Positions 18,076 through 27,981 of a stretch of 64,000 nucleotides of DNA are shown here, piece by piece (positions within the stretch are counted from its first letter, which is position 1; each line of letters opens with the position of its first letter). A program made the position numbers and the translations under genes. The notes under the pieces were generated by a model. That model did not search any database. It was not told where the DNA came from and saw only the letters and a program-made list of their open reading frames with translations. Source of the stretch: Alistipes excrementigallinarum (GTDB lineage: Bacteria; Bacteroidota; Bacteroidia; Bacteroidales; Rikenellaceae); NCBI GenBank assembly GCA_019112825.1, contig DXIP01000007.1, positions 31,271 to 95,270 of the forward strand, given 5' to 3'.

Positions 18076-20112
18076 ATGAAACGACTTGCACTGCTGCTGG
18101 CCGCGCTCCTGACGGCCGCACTCCTGCCCGCATCGGGCCACCCTGTCATTCCGGCTCCGGCCTCCTTCACGGAGCAGCCGGGCGAATATCGGCTGACCTC
18201 CGGCGCCACCTTCTCCCTGACGGGGGCCGCGCGCGAAGGCGAACTCGCCCAGTATATCGCCTCGCTCCCCTTCGCACTCAAGGAAGCGCCCCGAGGCGGC
18301 GCGCTCACGCTGCGCATCGACCCGCGCCGGGTAGCAGCCGAAGAGGGCTACACGCTCGAGGTGACTCCCCGGCGGATTAACGTCGAGGCGCGCAGCGAAG
18401 CGGGCGCCTTCTACGCCCTGCAGACGCTGCTGCAGCTGGCCGGGAAGCAGACCGATGGTTCGTGGCGCATCCCCTGCTGCCGGGTGGAGGACGCCCCCCG
18501 CTTCCCCTACCGCGGCATCATGCTCGACGTGAGCCGCAACTTCCAGTCGAAGGAGTTCGTACTCAAGCAGCTGGATGCCATGGCGCACTTCAAGTTCAAC
18601 CGGCTGCACTTCCACCTGACCGACGGTGCCGGGTGGCGCCTTGAAATCAAGCGCTATCCCCGTCTGACGGAGTTCGCCGCATGGCGCCCCTACCGGACGT
18701 GGCTCGACTGGTGGTCGGCCGACCGCCACTACTGCGAGGCCTCGGACCCGCAGGCCCACGGCGGCTTCTACACCCAGGAGGATATCCGCGAGATTGTCGA
18801 ACATGCCCGCCGGCTCCACATCACGGTGATTCCCGAGATTGAGATGCCGGGCCACAGCGAGGAGGTGCTGGCCGCCTATCCCGAGCTCTCGTGCGCCGGC
18901 AAGCCCTACGTCAACTCGGAGTTCTGCCCGGGCAACGAGCAGACCTTCGAATTCCTCGAAGGGGTTCTGACCGAGGTCATGGAGCTCTTCCCCTCGGAGT
19001 ATATCCACATCGGCGGCGACGAGGCGGGCAAGGGCGCCTGGAAGAGCTGCCCGAAGTGCCAGGCCCGCATGAAGGCCGAGGGTATCGCCGACGTGGACGG
19101 GCTGCAGAGCTATCTGGTGCACCGCATCGAGCGCTTCCTGAACGACCACGGCCGCCGGCTGCTGGGCTGGGACGAGATTCTCGACGGGGGACTGGCCCCC
19201 AACGCCACGGTGATGTCGTGGCGCGGCGCTGAAGGGGGGCTGAAGGCCATCCGCGCGGGCCACGACGCCATCATGACGCCGGGCGAGTACTGCTATCTGG
19301 ACTATGCGCAGGATGCCCCCTTCACCCAGCCGCTCTCCATCGGCGGCTATACGCCCCTGCGCAAGGTCTACTCCTTCGAGATGAGCTTCCCCGAGCTGAC
19401 GCCCGAAGAGCAGGCCCGTCTGCTGGGCGTGCAGGCCAACCTCTGGACCGAATACATCCCCACGCCCGAACATGTCGAATACATGCTCTACCCCCGCGTG
19501 CTGGCCATTGCCGAGGCGGGATGGAGCCTTCCCGAGCGACGCGACTACGACGACTTCCGGCGCCGGGCACTGGGCGCCGTCGAGTGGCTCCGCGAGGAAG
19601 GTTACAACCCCTTCGACCTGGAGCATGAATACGGCGAGCGGCCCGAGAGCCTCGAACCCAAGGAGCATCTGGCGCGCGGCAAGCGGGTGGAGTACCGCAC
19701 GCCGTGGCACGAGAAGTATGCCGCCGCGGGCGAGACGACGCTCACCGACGGCATGATTGGCGGATGGACCTACGGAGACCGCCGCTGGCAGGGTTTCCTC
19801 AACTCGGACGTCGACGTGACGGTCGACCTCGAGGAGCCGACCGAGGTGCACTACGTGGGGCTCACCTTCATGCAGTCGAAGGGCCCCTACGTCTGGGTGC
19901 CCTCCGAGGTGGAAATCTACGCCTCGCAGGACGGCGAGCACTTCGAGCGGCTGACCACGGTGCGCAACGACATCTCGACGGAGTGCCCCGACCTGCTCTT
20001 CAAGACCTTCGCCTACACGGGCCGCACCTCGGCGCGCTACCTGCGCTGCGTGGCCCGCTCGAACGGCACGCCGGGCGGCTGGCTCTTCCTCGACGAAATC
20101 GTGGTGCTCTGA
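18076..20112 (+). CDS. GH20 beta-N-acetylhexosaminidase (second of two), secreted
   Basis: A 678-residue GH20 enzyme. It has a type I-like signal peptide (MKRLALLLAALLTAALLPASG) with no lipobox cysteine, so it is probably periplasmic, unlike its neighbour. Domains: GH20b (about 25-130), barrel (about 140-460) with RGIMLDVSRNFQ, HFHLTDGAGWRLEIKRYP and HIGGDEAGKGAW (catalytic D315-E316), then a short linker and a discoidin domain ending in ARYLRCVARSNGTPGGWLFLDEIVVL. It lacks the chitobiase C-terminal module of the first copy. Differences in the active-site loop after the DE pair (ECPKERW versus EAGKGAW) suggest different linkage or sugar preference. Confidence 0.94.
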   Translation: MKRLALLLAALLTAALLPASGHPVIPAPASFTEQPGEYRLTSGATFSLTGAAREGELAQYIASLPFALKEAPRGGALTLRIDPRRVAAEEGYTLEVTPRRINVEARSEAGAFYALQTLLQLAGKQTDGSWRIPCCRVEDAPRFPYRGIMLDVSRNFQSKEFVLKQLDAMAHFKFNRLHFHLTDGAGWRLEIKRYPRLTEFAAWRPYRTWLDWWSADRHYCEASDPQAHGGFYTQEDIREIVEHARRLHITVIPEIEMPGHSEEVLAAYPELSCAGKPYVNSEFCPGNEQTFEFLEGVLTEVMELFPSEYIHIGGDEAGKGAWKSCPKCQARMKAEGIADVDGLQSYLVHRIERFLNDHGRRLLGWDEILDGGLAPNATVMSWRGAEGGLKAIRAGHDAIMTPGEYCYLDYAQDAPFTQPLSIGGYTPLRKVYSFEMSFPELTPEEQARLLGVQANLWTEYIPTPEHVEYMLYPRVLAIAEAGWSLPERRDYDDFRRRALGAVEWLREEGYNPFDLEHEYGERPESLEPKEHLARGKRVEYRTPWHEKYAAAGETTLTDGMIGGWTYGDRRWQGFLNSDVDVTVDLEEPTEVHYVGLTFMQSKGPYVWVPSEVEIYASQDGEHFERLTTVRNDISTECPDLLFKTFAYTGRTSARYLRCVARSNGTPGGWLFLDEIVVL

Positions 20113-20727
20113 CCCGACGCCGTGAGCGCCCTTCTCGGACGCTTCCGGCGCTCCGGAACGAAAGAGAGCTTCGCCTCCGCACCTCCATACCGTCCGGAAC
20201 CGACAACTGCGACAAACGGCATACGCCCCACGGGAGGGTTTCCCGGAACTTTACGACAGAACCCGCATCGCTGCATCGCGATGCGGGTTCTGTCTGACTT
20301 TGCGCTGCCATGCAACCGACGCCCCCTTCCAGAGAGCCGCCAAACGAGACAAAAGGTCCGATGTAGGCTCCGGCGCACGCGGCTGCTATACATATTCGTC
20401 CAGCGAAAAAAGAGTTTTCCAGACGCTCCCGGAGAGGCTGTATCTACCAGTAAAAACGACCGAGAGAACATCGCCACGAGCTCCCGACAGGCAGGCAATT
20501 CCTAAAAAAGACGATAATAAAAATTTTAAGAAAGTGTTTTGCATCTGTTTCGAAAACAGGCACCTGCTTCCAAATTTCAATTTCAACGTCAACACTCCCC
20601 GCCGGTTACAATCGTGAAGGCAATATGGAAGTAAAAAAACATATTGCGTAACAAAACCCGGGACAAGTAAAATGAAACATCATTTTGAACGAATCGTACA
20701 CGGTTTTGCAAGATATTACAATATCAT
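20113..20727 (+). other. Intergenic region after GH20 pair
   Basis: Contains a 17-bp perfect hairpin (20255-20294) and then shifts from GC-rich to AT-rich sequence near 20500. No reading frame here looks coding on either strand. Confidence 0.5.
20255..20294 (+). terminator. Strong hairpin, likely terminator after GH20 genes
   Basis: Arms 20255-20271 and 20278-20294 pair perfectly over 17 bases around a 6-base loop. There is no good T run after it, so it may end transcription inefficiently or stabilise the 3' end. Confidence 0.55.
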
Positions 20728-20758
20728 TTTGTTATAAATAAAAAAATGTGTAATTTTG
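20728..20758 (+). promoter_or_regulatory. Promoter of glycan cassette 2
   Basis: TTTG (20728-20731), exactly 19 bases, TAATTTTG (20751-20758). Same geometry as the cassette 1 promoter, and a similar distance (about 205 bases) from the susC start. Confidence 0.85.
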
Positions 20759-20763
20759 TTATA

Positions 20764-20968
20764 AGGCATAATAGTAGAAAGAGGTCTCGACGGACCACAC
20801 AATAAACAAAAAAGGTCAACATTCTAAAGATTTATTAACTCAAAAACACCGAAGCCTATAAGAAAAAAACAAAAACCCTCACCGTTCCGTTAGAAGAAAC
20901 CGATTCCGGTCGCTTCTAAGTTTTATCTAACCTTTTATGCTTATGTTTAATTTTAGACACTCTTAATT
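20764..20968 (+). promoter_or_regulatory. Long 5' leader of susC cassette 2
   Basis: AT-rich untranslated leader. It shares CCGAAGCCTAT (20849-20859) and the 19-base block ending just before the gene (20936-20954) with the cassette 1 leader, while the sequence between differs but again can fold (ttagaag / cttctaa, 20890-20919). This points to a conserved post-transcriptional control site. Confidence 0.55.
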
Positions 20969-23900
20969 ATGTGGAAATCAATTAAGTTAATGCTCGCTAC
21001 GTGCTGCGCCGTTCTCGTTGCCGGCACATTCGGCGCATTCGCCCAGAACGGAGGCGAAACCTCCGTCAAGGGTATCGTCAAGGATGCTGCCGGTCCGATT
21101 GTCGGAGCAACGGTCATCACGCAGGACGGCACCTCCGGTACGACGACTGCCTTGGACGGAAGCTTCACCCTCAATAAAGTAAAGGAGGGCGACGTGATTG
21201 TCATCTCGTTCATCGGCTACCAGACCCAGGAGATTCCCTACGTCGGTCAGACGATGCTCGACGTGACGCTCAAGGAGGAGGCAACGGCCCTCAACGCCGT
21301 CGTCGTAACGGCCCTCGGTATCAAGCGCGAGGAGAAGGCCCTGTCGTACAACGTGCAGCAGGTAAAATCCGATGAAATCACGACGGTCAAGGATGCCAAC
21401 TTCATGAACTCGCTGGTGGGCAAGGTGGCCGGTGTGACCATCAACGCCGGTGCCGGTGGTGCAGGTACTTCGTCGCGTGTCATCATGCGCGGTATGAAGT
21501 CTCTGGAGAAGAGCAACGCCGCCCTCTACGTGATTGACGGTATCCCGATGTACAACAACAGCTTCGGCGGCGACGCCGGCGGTACGATGACCGCCCAGGT
21601 CGGCTCGGAGAGCATCGCCGATATCAACCCCGAGGACATCGAGTCCATCAACATGCTGACGGGCCCCTCGGCAGCCGCCCTCTACGGTTCGGATGCCGCC
21701 AACGGCGTGGTGCTCATCAACACCAAGCGCGGTGCCGAAGGCAAGACCACCGTGACGATTTCAAACACCACGATGTTCTCGAAGGCCTACATGATGCCCG
21801 AGATGCAGAACCGCTACGGCACCAGCAATACGACCTTCAGCTGGGGTGACAAAATCAACGGCACGTTCGATGCCAAGGACTTCTTCAACACCGGAACGAA
21901 CGTAATCAACTCGGTTTCGCTCTCGACCGGCACGCAGAAGAACCAGACCTACATCTCGGTATCGACGACCAACGCCGCCGACATCATCCCCGAGGCCGAG
22001 TACAACCGCTACAACTTCACGGCCCGCAACACCACCAAGTTCGCCAAGGACAAGCTGACCTTCGACTTCGGTGCAAGCTTCGTCATCCAGAACAACCAGA
22101 ACCAGGTATCGCAGGGTAAGTACTACAACCCGCTGCCGGCCCTCTACCTCTTCCCGCGCGGCGACGACTTCGACGAAATCCGCCTCTACGAGCGCTGGGA
22201 CCCCGTTCGCGGCTACATGGCTCAGTACTGGCCCTACGGCGAGGGCGCTCACTCGCTCCAGAACCCCTACTGGATTCAGAACCGCATCATGCGTGAGACC
22301 ACCAAGCGCCGCTACATGCTCAACGCCTCGCTCAAGTGGGACATCACCGACTGGCTCGACGTAACGGGCCGCGTACGCATCGACAACTCGGACTACCGCA
22401 TCACCACGAAGTACTACGCTTCGACGCTGGAGACCTTCGCCGGCGAGAACGGCGGTCTGTCGGACGAGACGCAGCTCGATCGCACCTTCTACGGCGACGT
22501 GATGGCCAACATCAACAAGACGTGGGGCGACTGGTCGCTCAGCGCCCAGGTCGGTGCCTCGATTAACGACCAGCGCTACGAGCGTTCGGGCGACGCGGGC
22601 GACCTGAAGAAGACCAACCTCTTCACGAAGCTCAACCTCAACACCGAGAACAAGTACAAGATTATGCAGAAGGGCTGGCACGACCAGACGCAGGCGATTT
22701 TCGCCAACGTCGAGGTGGGCTGGCGCTCGATGCTCTACCTGACCGTCACGGGACGTAACGACTGGGCTTCGCAGCTGGCATACTCGGCCAACTCGTCGTT
22801 CTTCTATCCTTCGGTAGGTCTCTCGGCTGTCGTTTCGAACATGTTCAACGCTCCGAAGTGGCTCTCGTTCCTGAAGGTACGCGCATCCTACTCGCAGGTG
22901 GCATCGGCCTTCGCCCGCTATATGTCGAACCCGAGCTACACCTACAACGAGCAGTCGCACGGCTGGAGCGCCCCGACCACCTACCCGAACACGGACCTGC
23001 AGCCTGAAATGACCAAGTCGTGGGAGGTCGGTGTGAACGCACGCTTCATCAACAAGTTCAACCTCGACATCACCTACTACCGTTCGAACACCTACGACCA
23101 GACGATTTACATGCCGCTGGCCTCGTCGACCGGTTACCAGAACTACGCCGCCCAGACGGGTAACATCCAGAACCAGGGTATCGAGCTCTCGGTCGGCTAC
23201 AACAACAAGTGGGGTGACTTCCGTTGGGCTACCAACTTCACCTACTCGTTCAACGAGAACAAGATTATCGAGCTGGCTCACGGTATGATCAACCCGCTCA
23301 CCGGCGAGCAGGAGGACATGCTGGAGATTCGCAAGGACTGGCTGGGCCAGACCGACGTGGCTCCGCGCGTCATTCTGCGTGAGGGCGGTTCGATGACCGA
23401 CATCTACATCAACCACGAGATTGCACGCGACCTGAACGGCAACGTGCTGATTGACCCCTCGACGGGCAAGCTCTCGATGACCGAAATCGAGCCCCAGAAG
23501 GTCGGCCAGCTCGCACCGAAGGGCAACCTCGGATGGAGCAACAACTTCTCCTACAAGGGCATTGACCTGGGTATCGTCTTCACGGCACGCCTCGGCGGCA
23601 AGGTTTACTCGGCAACGCAGGGTATCCTCGACTACTACGGCGTATCGGAGGCTTCGGCCGCAGCCCGCGACCGCGGCGGCGTTCCGGTGAACTTCGGTTC
23701 GGTGGATGCCCAGACCTACTACCAGACCATCGCAACGGCCGAGGGCGGTCACGGAGCATACTACCTCTACGACGCCACCAACGTCCGTCTGCAGGAGCTC
23801 TCGCTGAGCTACACGCTGCCCGCGAAGTGGTTCCGCAACAAGGCTCGTCTGAGCGTGGGCTTCGTAGCCAAGAACCTCTGGATGATTTACTGCAAGGCTC

Positions 23901-24013
23901 CGTTCGACCCCGAAATGTCGGCCGTTACGGGCAGCAACTACTACCAGGGCGTCGACTACTTCATGCTCCCGAGCATGCGTAACCTCGGATTCAATGTCAA
24001 ACTGCAATTCTAA
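20969..24013 (+). CDS. SusC/RagA family TonB-dependent transporter, cassette 2
   Basis: A 1014-residue outer-membrane glycan importer, paralogous to the cassette 1 transporter. Signal peptide to AFAQ, carboxypeptidase-D-regulatory-like domain with GIVKDAAGPIVGATV, plug with GPSAAALYGSDAANGVVLINTKRG, and a barrel ending in LPSMRNLGFNVKLQF. About the first 150 residues are roughly 90% identical to the other SusC, whereas the barrel loops differ, which suggests shared TonB/signalling interface but different ligands. First gene of the plus-strand cassette; SusD starts 14 bases after the stop. Confidence 0.95.
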   Translation: MWKSIKLMLATCCAVLVAGTFGAFAQNGGETSVKGIVKDAAGPIVGATVITQDGTSGTTTALDGSFTLNKVKEGDVIVISFIGYQTQEIPYVGQTMLDVTLKEEATALNAVVVTALGIKREEKALSYNVQQVKSDEITTVKDANFMNSLVGKVAGVTINAGAGGAGTSSRVIMRGMKSLEKSNAALYVIDGIPMYNNSFGGDAGGTMTAQVGSESIADINPEDIESINMLTGPSAAALYGSDAANGVVLINTKRGAEGKTTVTISNTTMFSKAYMMPEMQNRYGTSNTTFSWGDKINGTFDAKDFFNTGTNVINSVSLSTGTQKNQTYISVSTTNAADIIPEAEYNRYNFTARNTTKFAKDKLTFDFGASFVIQNNQNQVSQGKYYNPLPALYLFPRGDDFDEIRLYERWDPVRGYMAQYWPYGEGAHSLQNPYWIQNRIMRETTKRRYMLNASLKWDITDWLDVTGRVRIDNSDYRITTKYYASTLETFAGENGGLSDETQLDRTFYGDVMANINKTWGDWSLSAQVGASINDQRYERSGDAGDLKKTNLFTKLNLNTENKYKIMQKGWHDQTQAIFANVEVGWRSMLYLTVTGRNDWASQLAYSANSSFFYPSVGLSAVVSNMFNAPKWLSFLKVRASYSQVASAFARYMSNPSYTYNEQSHGWSAPTTYPNTDLQPEMTKSWEVGVNARFINKFNLDITYYRSNTYDQTIYMPLASSTGYQNYAAQTGNIQNQGIELSVGYNNKWGDFRWATNFTYSFNENKIIELAHGMINPLTGEQEDMLEIRKDWLGQTDVAPRVILREGGSMTDIYINHEIARDLNGNVLIDPSTGKLSMTEIEPQKVGQLAPKGNLGWSNNFSYKGIDLGIVFTARLGGKVYSATQGILDYYGVSEASAAARDRGGVPVNFGSVDAQTYYQTIATAEGGHGAYYLYDATNVRLQELSLSYTLPAKWFRNKARLSVGFVAKNLWMIYCKAPFDPEMSAVTGSNYYQGVDYFMLPSMRNLGFNVKLQF

Positions 24014-24027
24014 ACCCGCACGGACCT

Positions 24028-25557
24028 ATGAAAAAAATAGTTAAATATACATTCCTGACGCTCCTGTCGGGTTGGCTTGCGATTGGTTGCACGAGCAACT
24101 TCGAGGAGTACAACACCGACCCGTATGCCCCGCAGGAGGCCGACCCGAACATGCTGCTCCCGACGATGGTCGAGGCGCTGATGTATGTTCAGCAGAACGA
24201 CTCGCAGATGGTCGACCAGATGGTGGGTGCCCTGGGCGGCTACCTCACCTGCTCGAACCGCTGGGGCGGCATGAACTTCGATACGTTCAACCCCTCGGCC
24301 GACTGGAACCAGCAGGCCTATAACCTGATTTTCCAGGACATCTACCCCAACCTCTTCAAGATTTCTGAGTTCTCGCAGGAGTCCGGACACTGGTGGGCAA
24401 TCGCCAACATCGTCCGTGCCGCCGCGATGATTCGCGTGACGGATACCTACGGCCCGATTCCCTACAGCCAGGTCAAGGACGGTCTGATGTATGTACCCTA
24501 CGACTCGCACGAGGAGGTCTACACGAACATCTTCAACGACCTGCAGAATGCGGCCAAGACGCTCTCGGACTACGCAACGCAGTATCCCTCGTCGAAGCCC
24601 TTCACCAACGACGCCATCTACGGCGGTGACTACGCCGCATGGGCACGTCTGGCCAACTCGCTCTCGCTGCGCATCGCCATGCGTACGGGCAACGAGGAGG
24701 GTGTGAAGACCGCCATCGCCAACCAGGTGGGTCTGATTACGACCAACGCCCAGAACGCCATGGTGAACCCCGGCGTACAGGGCAACCCCTATCAGCTGGC
24801 ATCGGCATCGTGGGGTGACCTGCGCGTCAGCTCGTCGATTACCGACTACATGAACGGCTACAAGGACCCGCGCCGTGCCGCCTACTTCACCAAGTGCTCC
24901 TTCCCCGGCTATACCGACCAGTACATCGGCATGCGTTCGGGCGAGGCACAGTTCGACAAGGCCAATGTCTCCAGCTACTCGCTTCCCAACCTGACGGCAG
25001 CCTCCTACCTGCCCTACTTCGTGGCAGCCGAGACGCAGTTCCTGCTGGCCGAGGCAGCGCTGAAGGGGTGGACTTCGGGTGAAGCAAAGGACTACTACGA
25101 GGCCGGCATCCGCCTTTCGATGGAGCAGAACGGAGTCTCGGGCGAAGATGTAACGAACTACATTGCCGACGCTGAGAGCACCCCGGCCGACCACACGGGC
25201 GACCCGCGCGGCGCAACGTACAACTACGACCGTACAACCACCGTGAAGATTGCCTGGGACGCCGAGACGACCAACGAGAAGCACCTCGAGCAGATTATCA
25301 CGCAGAAGTGGATTGCCAACTACCCGATGGGCATCGAGGCTTGGGCCGAGTACCGTCGTACGGGCTATCCCGAGCTGGCTCCGTCGCTCGACAACCTGAG
25401 CACGGACGGTGTGGATACCCGCCGCGGCGCACGTCGTCTGGTTTACCCCATCTCGGAGCGTGACTACAATACGACGAACTATCAGAACGCCGTAGCCAAC
25501 CTCCTCGGAGGTCAGGACACGCAGGCCAAGGACCTCTTCTGGGCCAAGAAAGACTAA
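24028..25557 (+). CDS. SusD/RagB family nutrient-binding lipoprotein, cassette 2
   Basis: A 509-residue SusD-like lipoprotein with lipobox LAIGC (C21) followed by TSNFEEYNTDPYAP. Typical segments: VTDTYGPIPYSQVKDG near 136, WARLANSLSLRIAMRT near 208 and ITQKWIANYPMGIEAWAEYRRTGYPELAPS near the C-terminus. It pairs with the SusC directly upstream. Its N-terminal half differs clearly from the cassette 1 SusD, in line with a different glycan ligand. Confidence 0.94.
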   Translation: MKKIVKYTFLTLLSGWLAIGCTSNFEEYNTDPYAPQEADPNMLLPTMVEALMYVQQNDSQMVDQMVGALGGYLTCSNRWGGMNFDTFNPSADWNQQAYNLIFQDIYPNLFKISEFSQESGHWWAIANIVRAAAMIRVTDTYGPIPYSQVKDGLMYVPYDSHEEVYTNIFNDLQNAAKTLSDYATQYPSSKPFTNDAIYGGDYAAWARLANSLSLRIAMRTGNEEGVKTAIANQVGLITTNAQNAMVNPGVQGNPYQLASASWGDLRVSSSITDYMNGYKDPRRAAYFTKCSFPGYTDQYIGMRSGEAQFDKANVSSYSLPNLTAASYLPYFVAAETQFLLAEAALKGWTSGEAKDYYEAGIRLSMEQNGVSGEDVTNYIADAESTPADHTGDPRGATYNYDRTTTVKIAWDAETTNEKHLEQIITQKWIANYPMGIEAWAEYRRTGYPELAPSLDNLSTDGVDTRRGARRLVYPISERDYNTTNYQNAVANLLGGQDTQAKDLFWAKKD

Positions 25558-25581
25558 TCACCCTCAAAACAAACTGAAACC

Positions 25582-26700
25582 ATGAAAATCAAGAATATTG
25601 GAAAAGCGGCTGCTCTGGCACTCACGGCTCTTGCCATGGTGCACTGCAGCGACTGGACCGAAACGGAGAGTGAAACCATCTTCGAGCACGGTCTGACCGA
25701 GTCCAACAAGCCCGAGGCCTATTATGAGGCCCTGCGCGAGTGGAAGAAGACCGACCATGCCATCTCGTTCGGATGGTTCAGCGGCTGGGGCGAACCTGCC
25801 ACCAACACGACCAACATGCTGATGGGTATTCCCGACTCGATGGACATCGTATCGCTGTGGGGACAATGGAGCAACCTCACTCCCGGCAAGCTCCAGGACA
25901 TGCGCTACGTCCAGGAGAAGAAGGGAACAAAGATTGTATTCTGCAGCTTCACCTCGGTCATCGGACAGAACTTCACCCCCGAGGAGTACAACGTGGACGA
26001 GGCAACGCGCGAAAAGTTCTGGGGCTGGGATGACAACGACCAGACCGCCATCGACGCCGCCATTGCCAAGTATGCCAAGGCGATTGCCGACACGGTCTTC
26101 AAGTATGACTACGATGGCTTTGACATCGACTTCGAGCCCAACTACGGCTACGGAGGCAAGCTGGCCAGCCACAACGACCGCATGCATACGCTGCTCGTCG
26201 AGCTGAACAAGTACATCGGCCCGAAATCGCCCAATCCCGACAAGCTCCTGCTGCTCGACGGCGAGCCGCAGACGCTCAACGCCGAGAGCGGTCCCTACAT
26301 CGACTACTTCGTCGTTCAGGCCTACACCGTCTCGGGCGGTTCGCCTTCGGCTTCGGCCACGGGCCGCGAGGACAACATGGACAGCCGTCTGCAGACCTGC
26401 CTTTCGAAGTTCTCCTCGACAATGACCGAAGAGGAGATTACCAACCAGTACGTCATCTGCGAGAACTGCGAGAGTGTGACCGACTGTCTGAACGGCGGTT
26501 TCTACTGGCGGACACGTGACGGTGTTACGCAGGACAAGGCCGTCTGCCCGTCGCTGGTAGGTATGGCCCGCTGGGAGCCGCTCAACGGCTACCGCAAGGG
26601 TGGCTTCGGCGCATACCAGTTCGGTTACGAGGCTACGAACAGCCCCGCATACAAGTGGATGCGCACGGCCATTCAGGCTCAGAACCCGACAATGAAGTAA
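25582..26700 (+). CDS. GH18 endo-beta-N-acetylglucosaminidase-like lipoprotein, cassette 2
   Basis: A 372-residue GH18 enzyme, paralogue of the 7114-8247 gene. The catalytic motif DGFDIDFE is intact (Glu 185). Lipobox AMVHC (C22) is weak at -3 to -1 but is followed by SDWTE exactly as in the paralogue. Shared blocks include LREWKKTDHAISFGWF and GYRKGGFGAYQFGYE. Loops after the catalytic strand differ (EPNYGYGGK versus EANYGSPGN), which may change the glycan antenna that is accepted. Expected to cut the chitobiose core of N-glycans at the cell surface and to hand the glycan to SusD/SusC. Confidence 0.87.
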   Translation: MKIKNIGKAAALALTALAMVHCSDWTETESETIFEHGLTESNKPEAYYEALREWKKTDHAISFGWFSGWGEPATNTTNMLMGIPDSMDIVSLWGQWSNLTPGKLQDMRYVQEKKGTKIVFCSFTSVIGQNFTPEEYNVDEATREKFWGWDDNDQTAIDAAIAKYAKAIADTVFKYDYDGFDIDFEPNYGYGGKLASHNDRMHTLLVELNKYIGPKSPNPDKLLLLDGEPQTLNAESGPYIDYFVVQAYTVSGGSPSASATGREDNMDSRLQTCLSKFSSTMTEEEITNQYVICENCESVTDCLNGGFYWRTRDGVTQDKAVCPSLVGMARWEPLNGYRKGGFGAYQFGYEATNSPAYKWMRTAIQAQNPTMK

Positions 26701-26713
26701 TTAACGTCAATCA

Positions 26714-27901
26714 ATGAAAACCATGAAAAAAGGATTAAATATCGCGGCCGCATTACTTCTCGCAGCATTTGCCACGGGATGTAACGATGCCGAGTATGGA
26801 ACGCTCGGAACCCACGCGTTCATCAACGAGAGCACCTCGGCTTCGAGCACGAAGGTCACCATCGACCCCAGCAACGGCGCCGAAGCTCAGCTGACCGTCT
26901 GCCTGAGCGAGAAGGCCGACCGCAACTACGACTTCCGTCTGGTAGTGGACGATGCGGTTCTGGCAACCTACAACGCAGAGCAGGCATCGAGCTACGTGAC
27001 GATGCCTTCGGAAATCTTCACGATGCCCGACAAGATTACCATCGAGGCAGGTTCGTTCAGCGCCAACCCCGTGACGATTCACATCAACCCGATTCCGGCC
27101 GAGTACATTGGTGAGACCTACGCTATTCCTCTGCGTCTGGAGAGCGTGGACGGCAACATGCCGACGACCACCAAGACGTCGACCTTCGTCATCACGACCG
27201 AGAGCATCATCAGCTCCACACTGCCGATGTTTACGGGACGCACGGGCCTGTCGGCTGCCGGCTTCCCCGTTTCGCTGCCCCAGTTCACCGTAGAGTGCCG
27301 CTTCCAGGTAAGCAACACGGGCAACCGCAACCGCGACATCTTCTGCAGCGGCAGCAACATCCTGCTCCGCTTCGAGGACCCGCAGAACTACGACCCCGCA
27401 ACGGGCTTCCAGGCTCACTCGCTGATTCAGTTCCAGGGTAACGGCTGGTTCCTCAACCCGTCGCTTTCGATTACGCCCAACAAGTGGCAGCACTACGCCA
27501 TCACCTACGACGGCTCGAAGGTTACCATCTACGTCAACGGCGCATTCGCCGGCAGCAAGGAGGGCACCATTGACCCGAACTTCGAGTTCGCCGGCTGGTT
27601 CGGCGGCGGCGGCAGCGATGCCCACGGAACGAGCGACCCAACGTGGTGGGCAGGTTGCAAGATTCTCTGCTCGGAGCTCCGTATCTGGTCGGTATGCCGC
27701 ACCGAGGCTCAGATTCAGAACAACATGACCACCACCAGCGCCAAATCGGAGGGCCTGGTTGGCTACTGGCGCATGAACGACGGTAAGGGCAAGACCTTCG
27801 AGGACTGCACCGGCAACGGCCACACGCTGACCGCCGAGCAGGACCCCGTTTGGGTGGAGAATATCCTCTCGACCGACACCGAGACTGCCTGGCCGGAATA
27901 G
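26714..27901 (+). CDS. DUF1735 and LamG-like lipoprotein, cassette 2
   Basis: A 395-residue lipoprotein with lipobox FATGC (C23). It starts with a DUF1735-type domain (about 35-150: DFRLVVDDAVLATYNAEQ, IFTMPDKITIEAGSFSANP), then a LamG_3/concanavalin fold (about 180-375) with TVECRFQVSNTG, WQHYAITYDGSKVTIYVNGAFAGSKEG, CSELRIWSVCRTEAQIQNN and VGYWRMNDGKGKTFEDC. The likely role is surface glycan binding. An alternative start is ATG 26723 (MKKGLN). It follows GH18 after 13 bases. The same domain order as the cassette 1 partner, but with moderate sequence identity. Confidence 0.88.
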   Translation: MKTMKKGLNIAAALLLAAFATGCNDAEYGTLGTHAFINESTSASSTKVTIDPSNGAEAQLTVCLSEKADRNYDFRLVVDDAVLATYNAEQASSYVTMPSEIFTMPDKITIEAGSFSANPVTIHINPIPAEYIGETYAIPLRLESVDGNMPTTTKTSTFVITTESIISSTLPMFTGRTGLSAAGFPVSLPQFTVECRFQVSNTGNRNRDIFCSGSNILLRFEDPQNYDPATGFQAHSLIQFQGNGWFLNPSLSITPNKWQHYAITYDGSKVTIYVNGAFAGSKEGTIDPNFEFAGWFGGGGSDAHGTSDPTWWAGCKILCSELRIWSVCRTEAQIQNNMTTTSAKSEGLVGYWRMNDGKGKTFEDCTGNGHTLTAEQDPVWVENILSTDTETAWPE

Positions 27902-27910
27902 CCAGCAACA

Positions 27911-27946
27911 CAAATACTGCGCAACCGTAGAGTTGCGCAGTATTTG
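27911..27946 (+). other. 15-bp perfect hairpin inside the cassette 2 operon
   Basis: Arms 27911-27925 and 27932-27946 pair without mismatch around a 6-base loop, between the LamG and discoidin genes. There is no T run after it, so it may be an mRNA processing or stability element, or a partial terminator that lowers expression of the last gene. Confidence 0.6.
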
Positions 27947-27981
27947 CTGTAAAAAACACACAACACCAAAAACCCTTGTCC

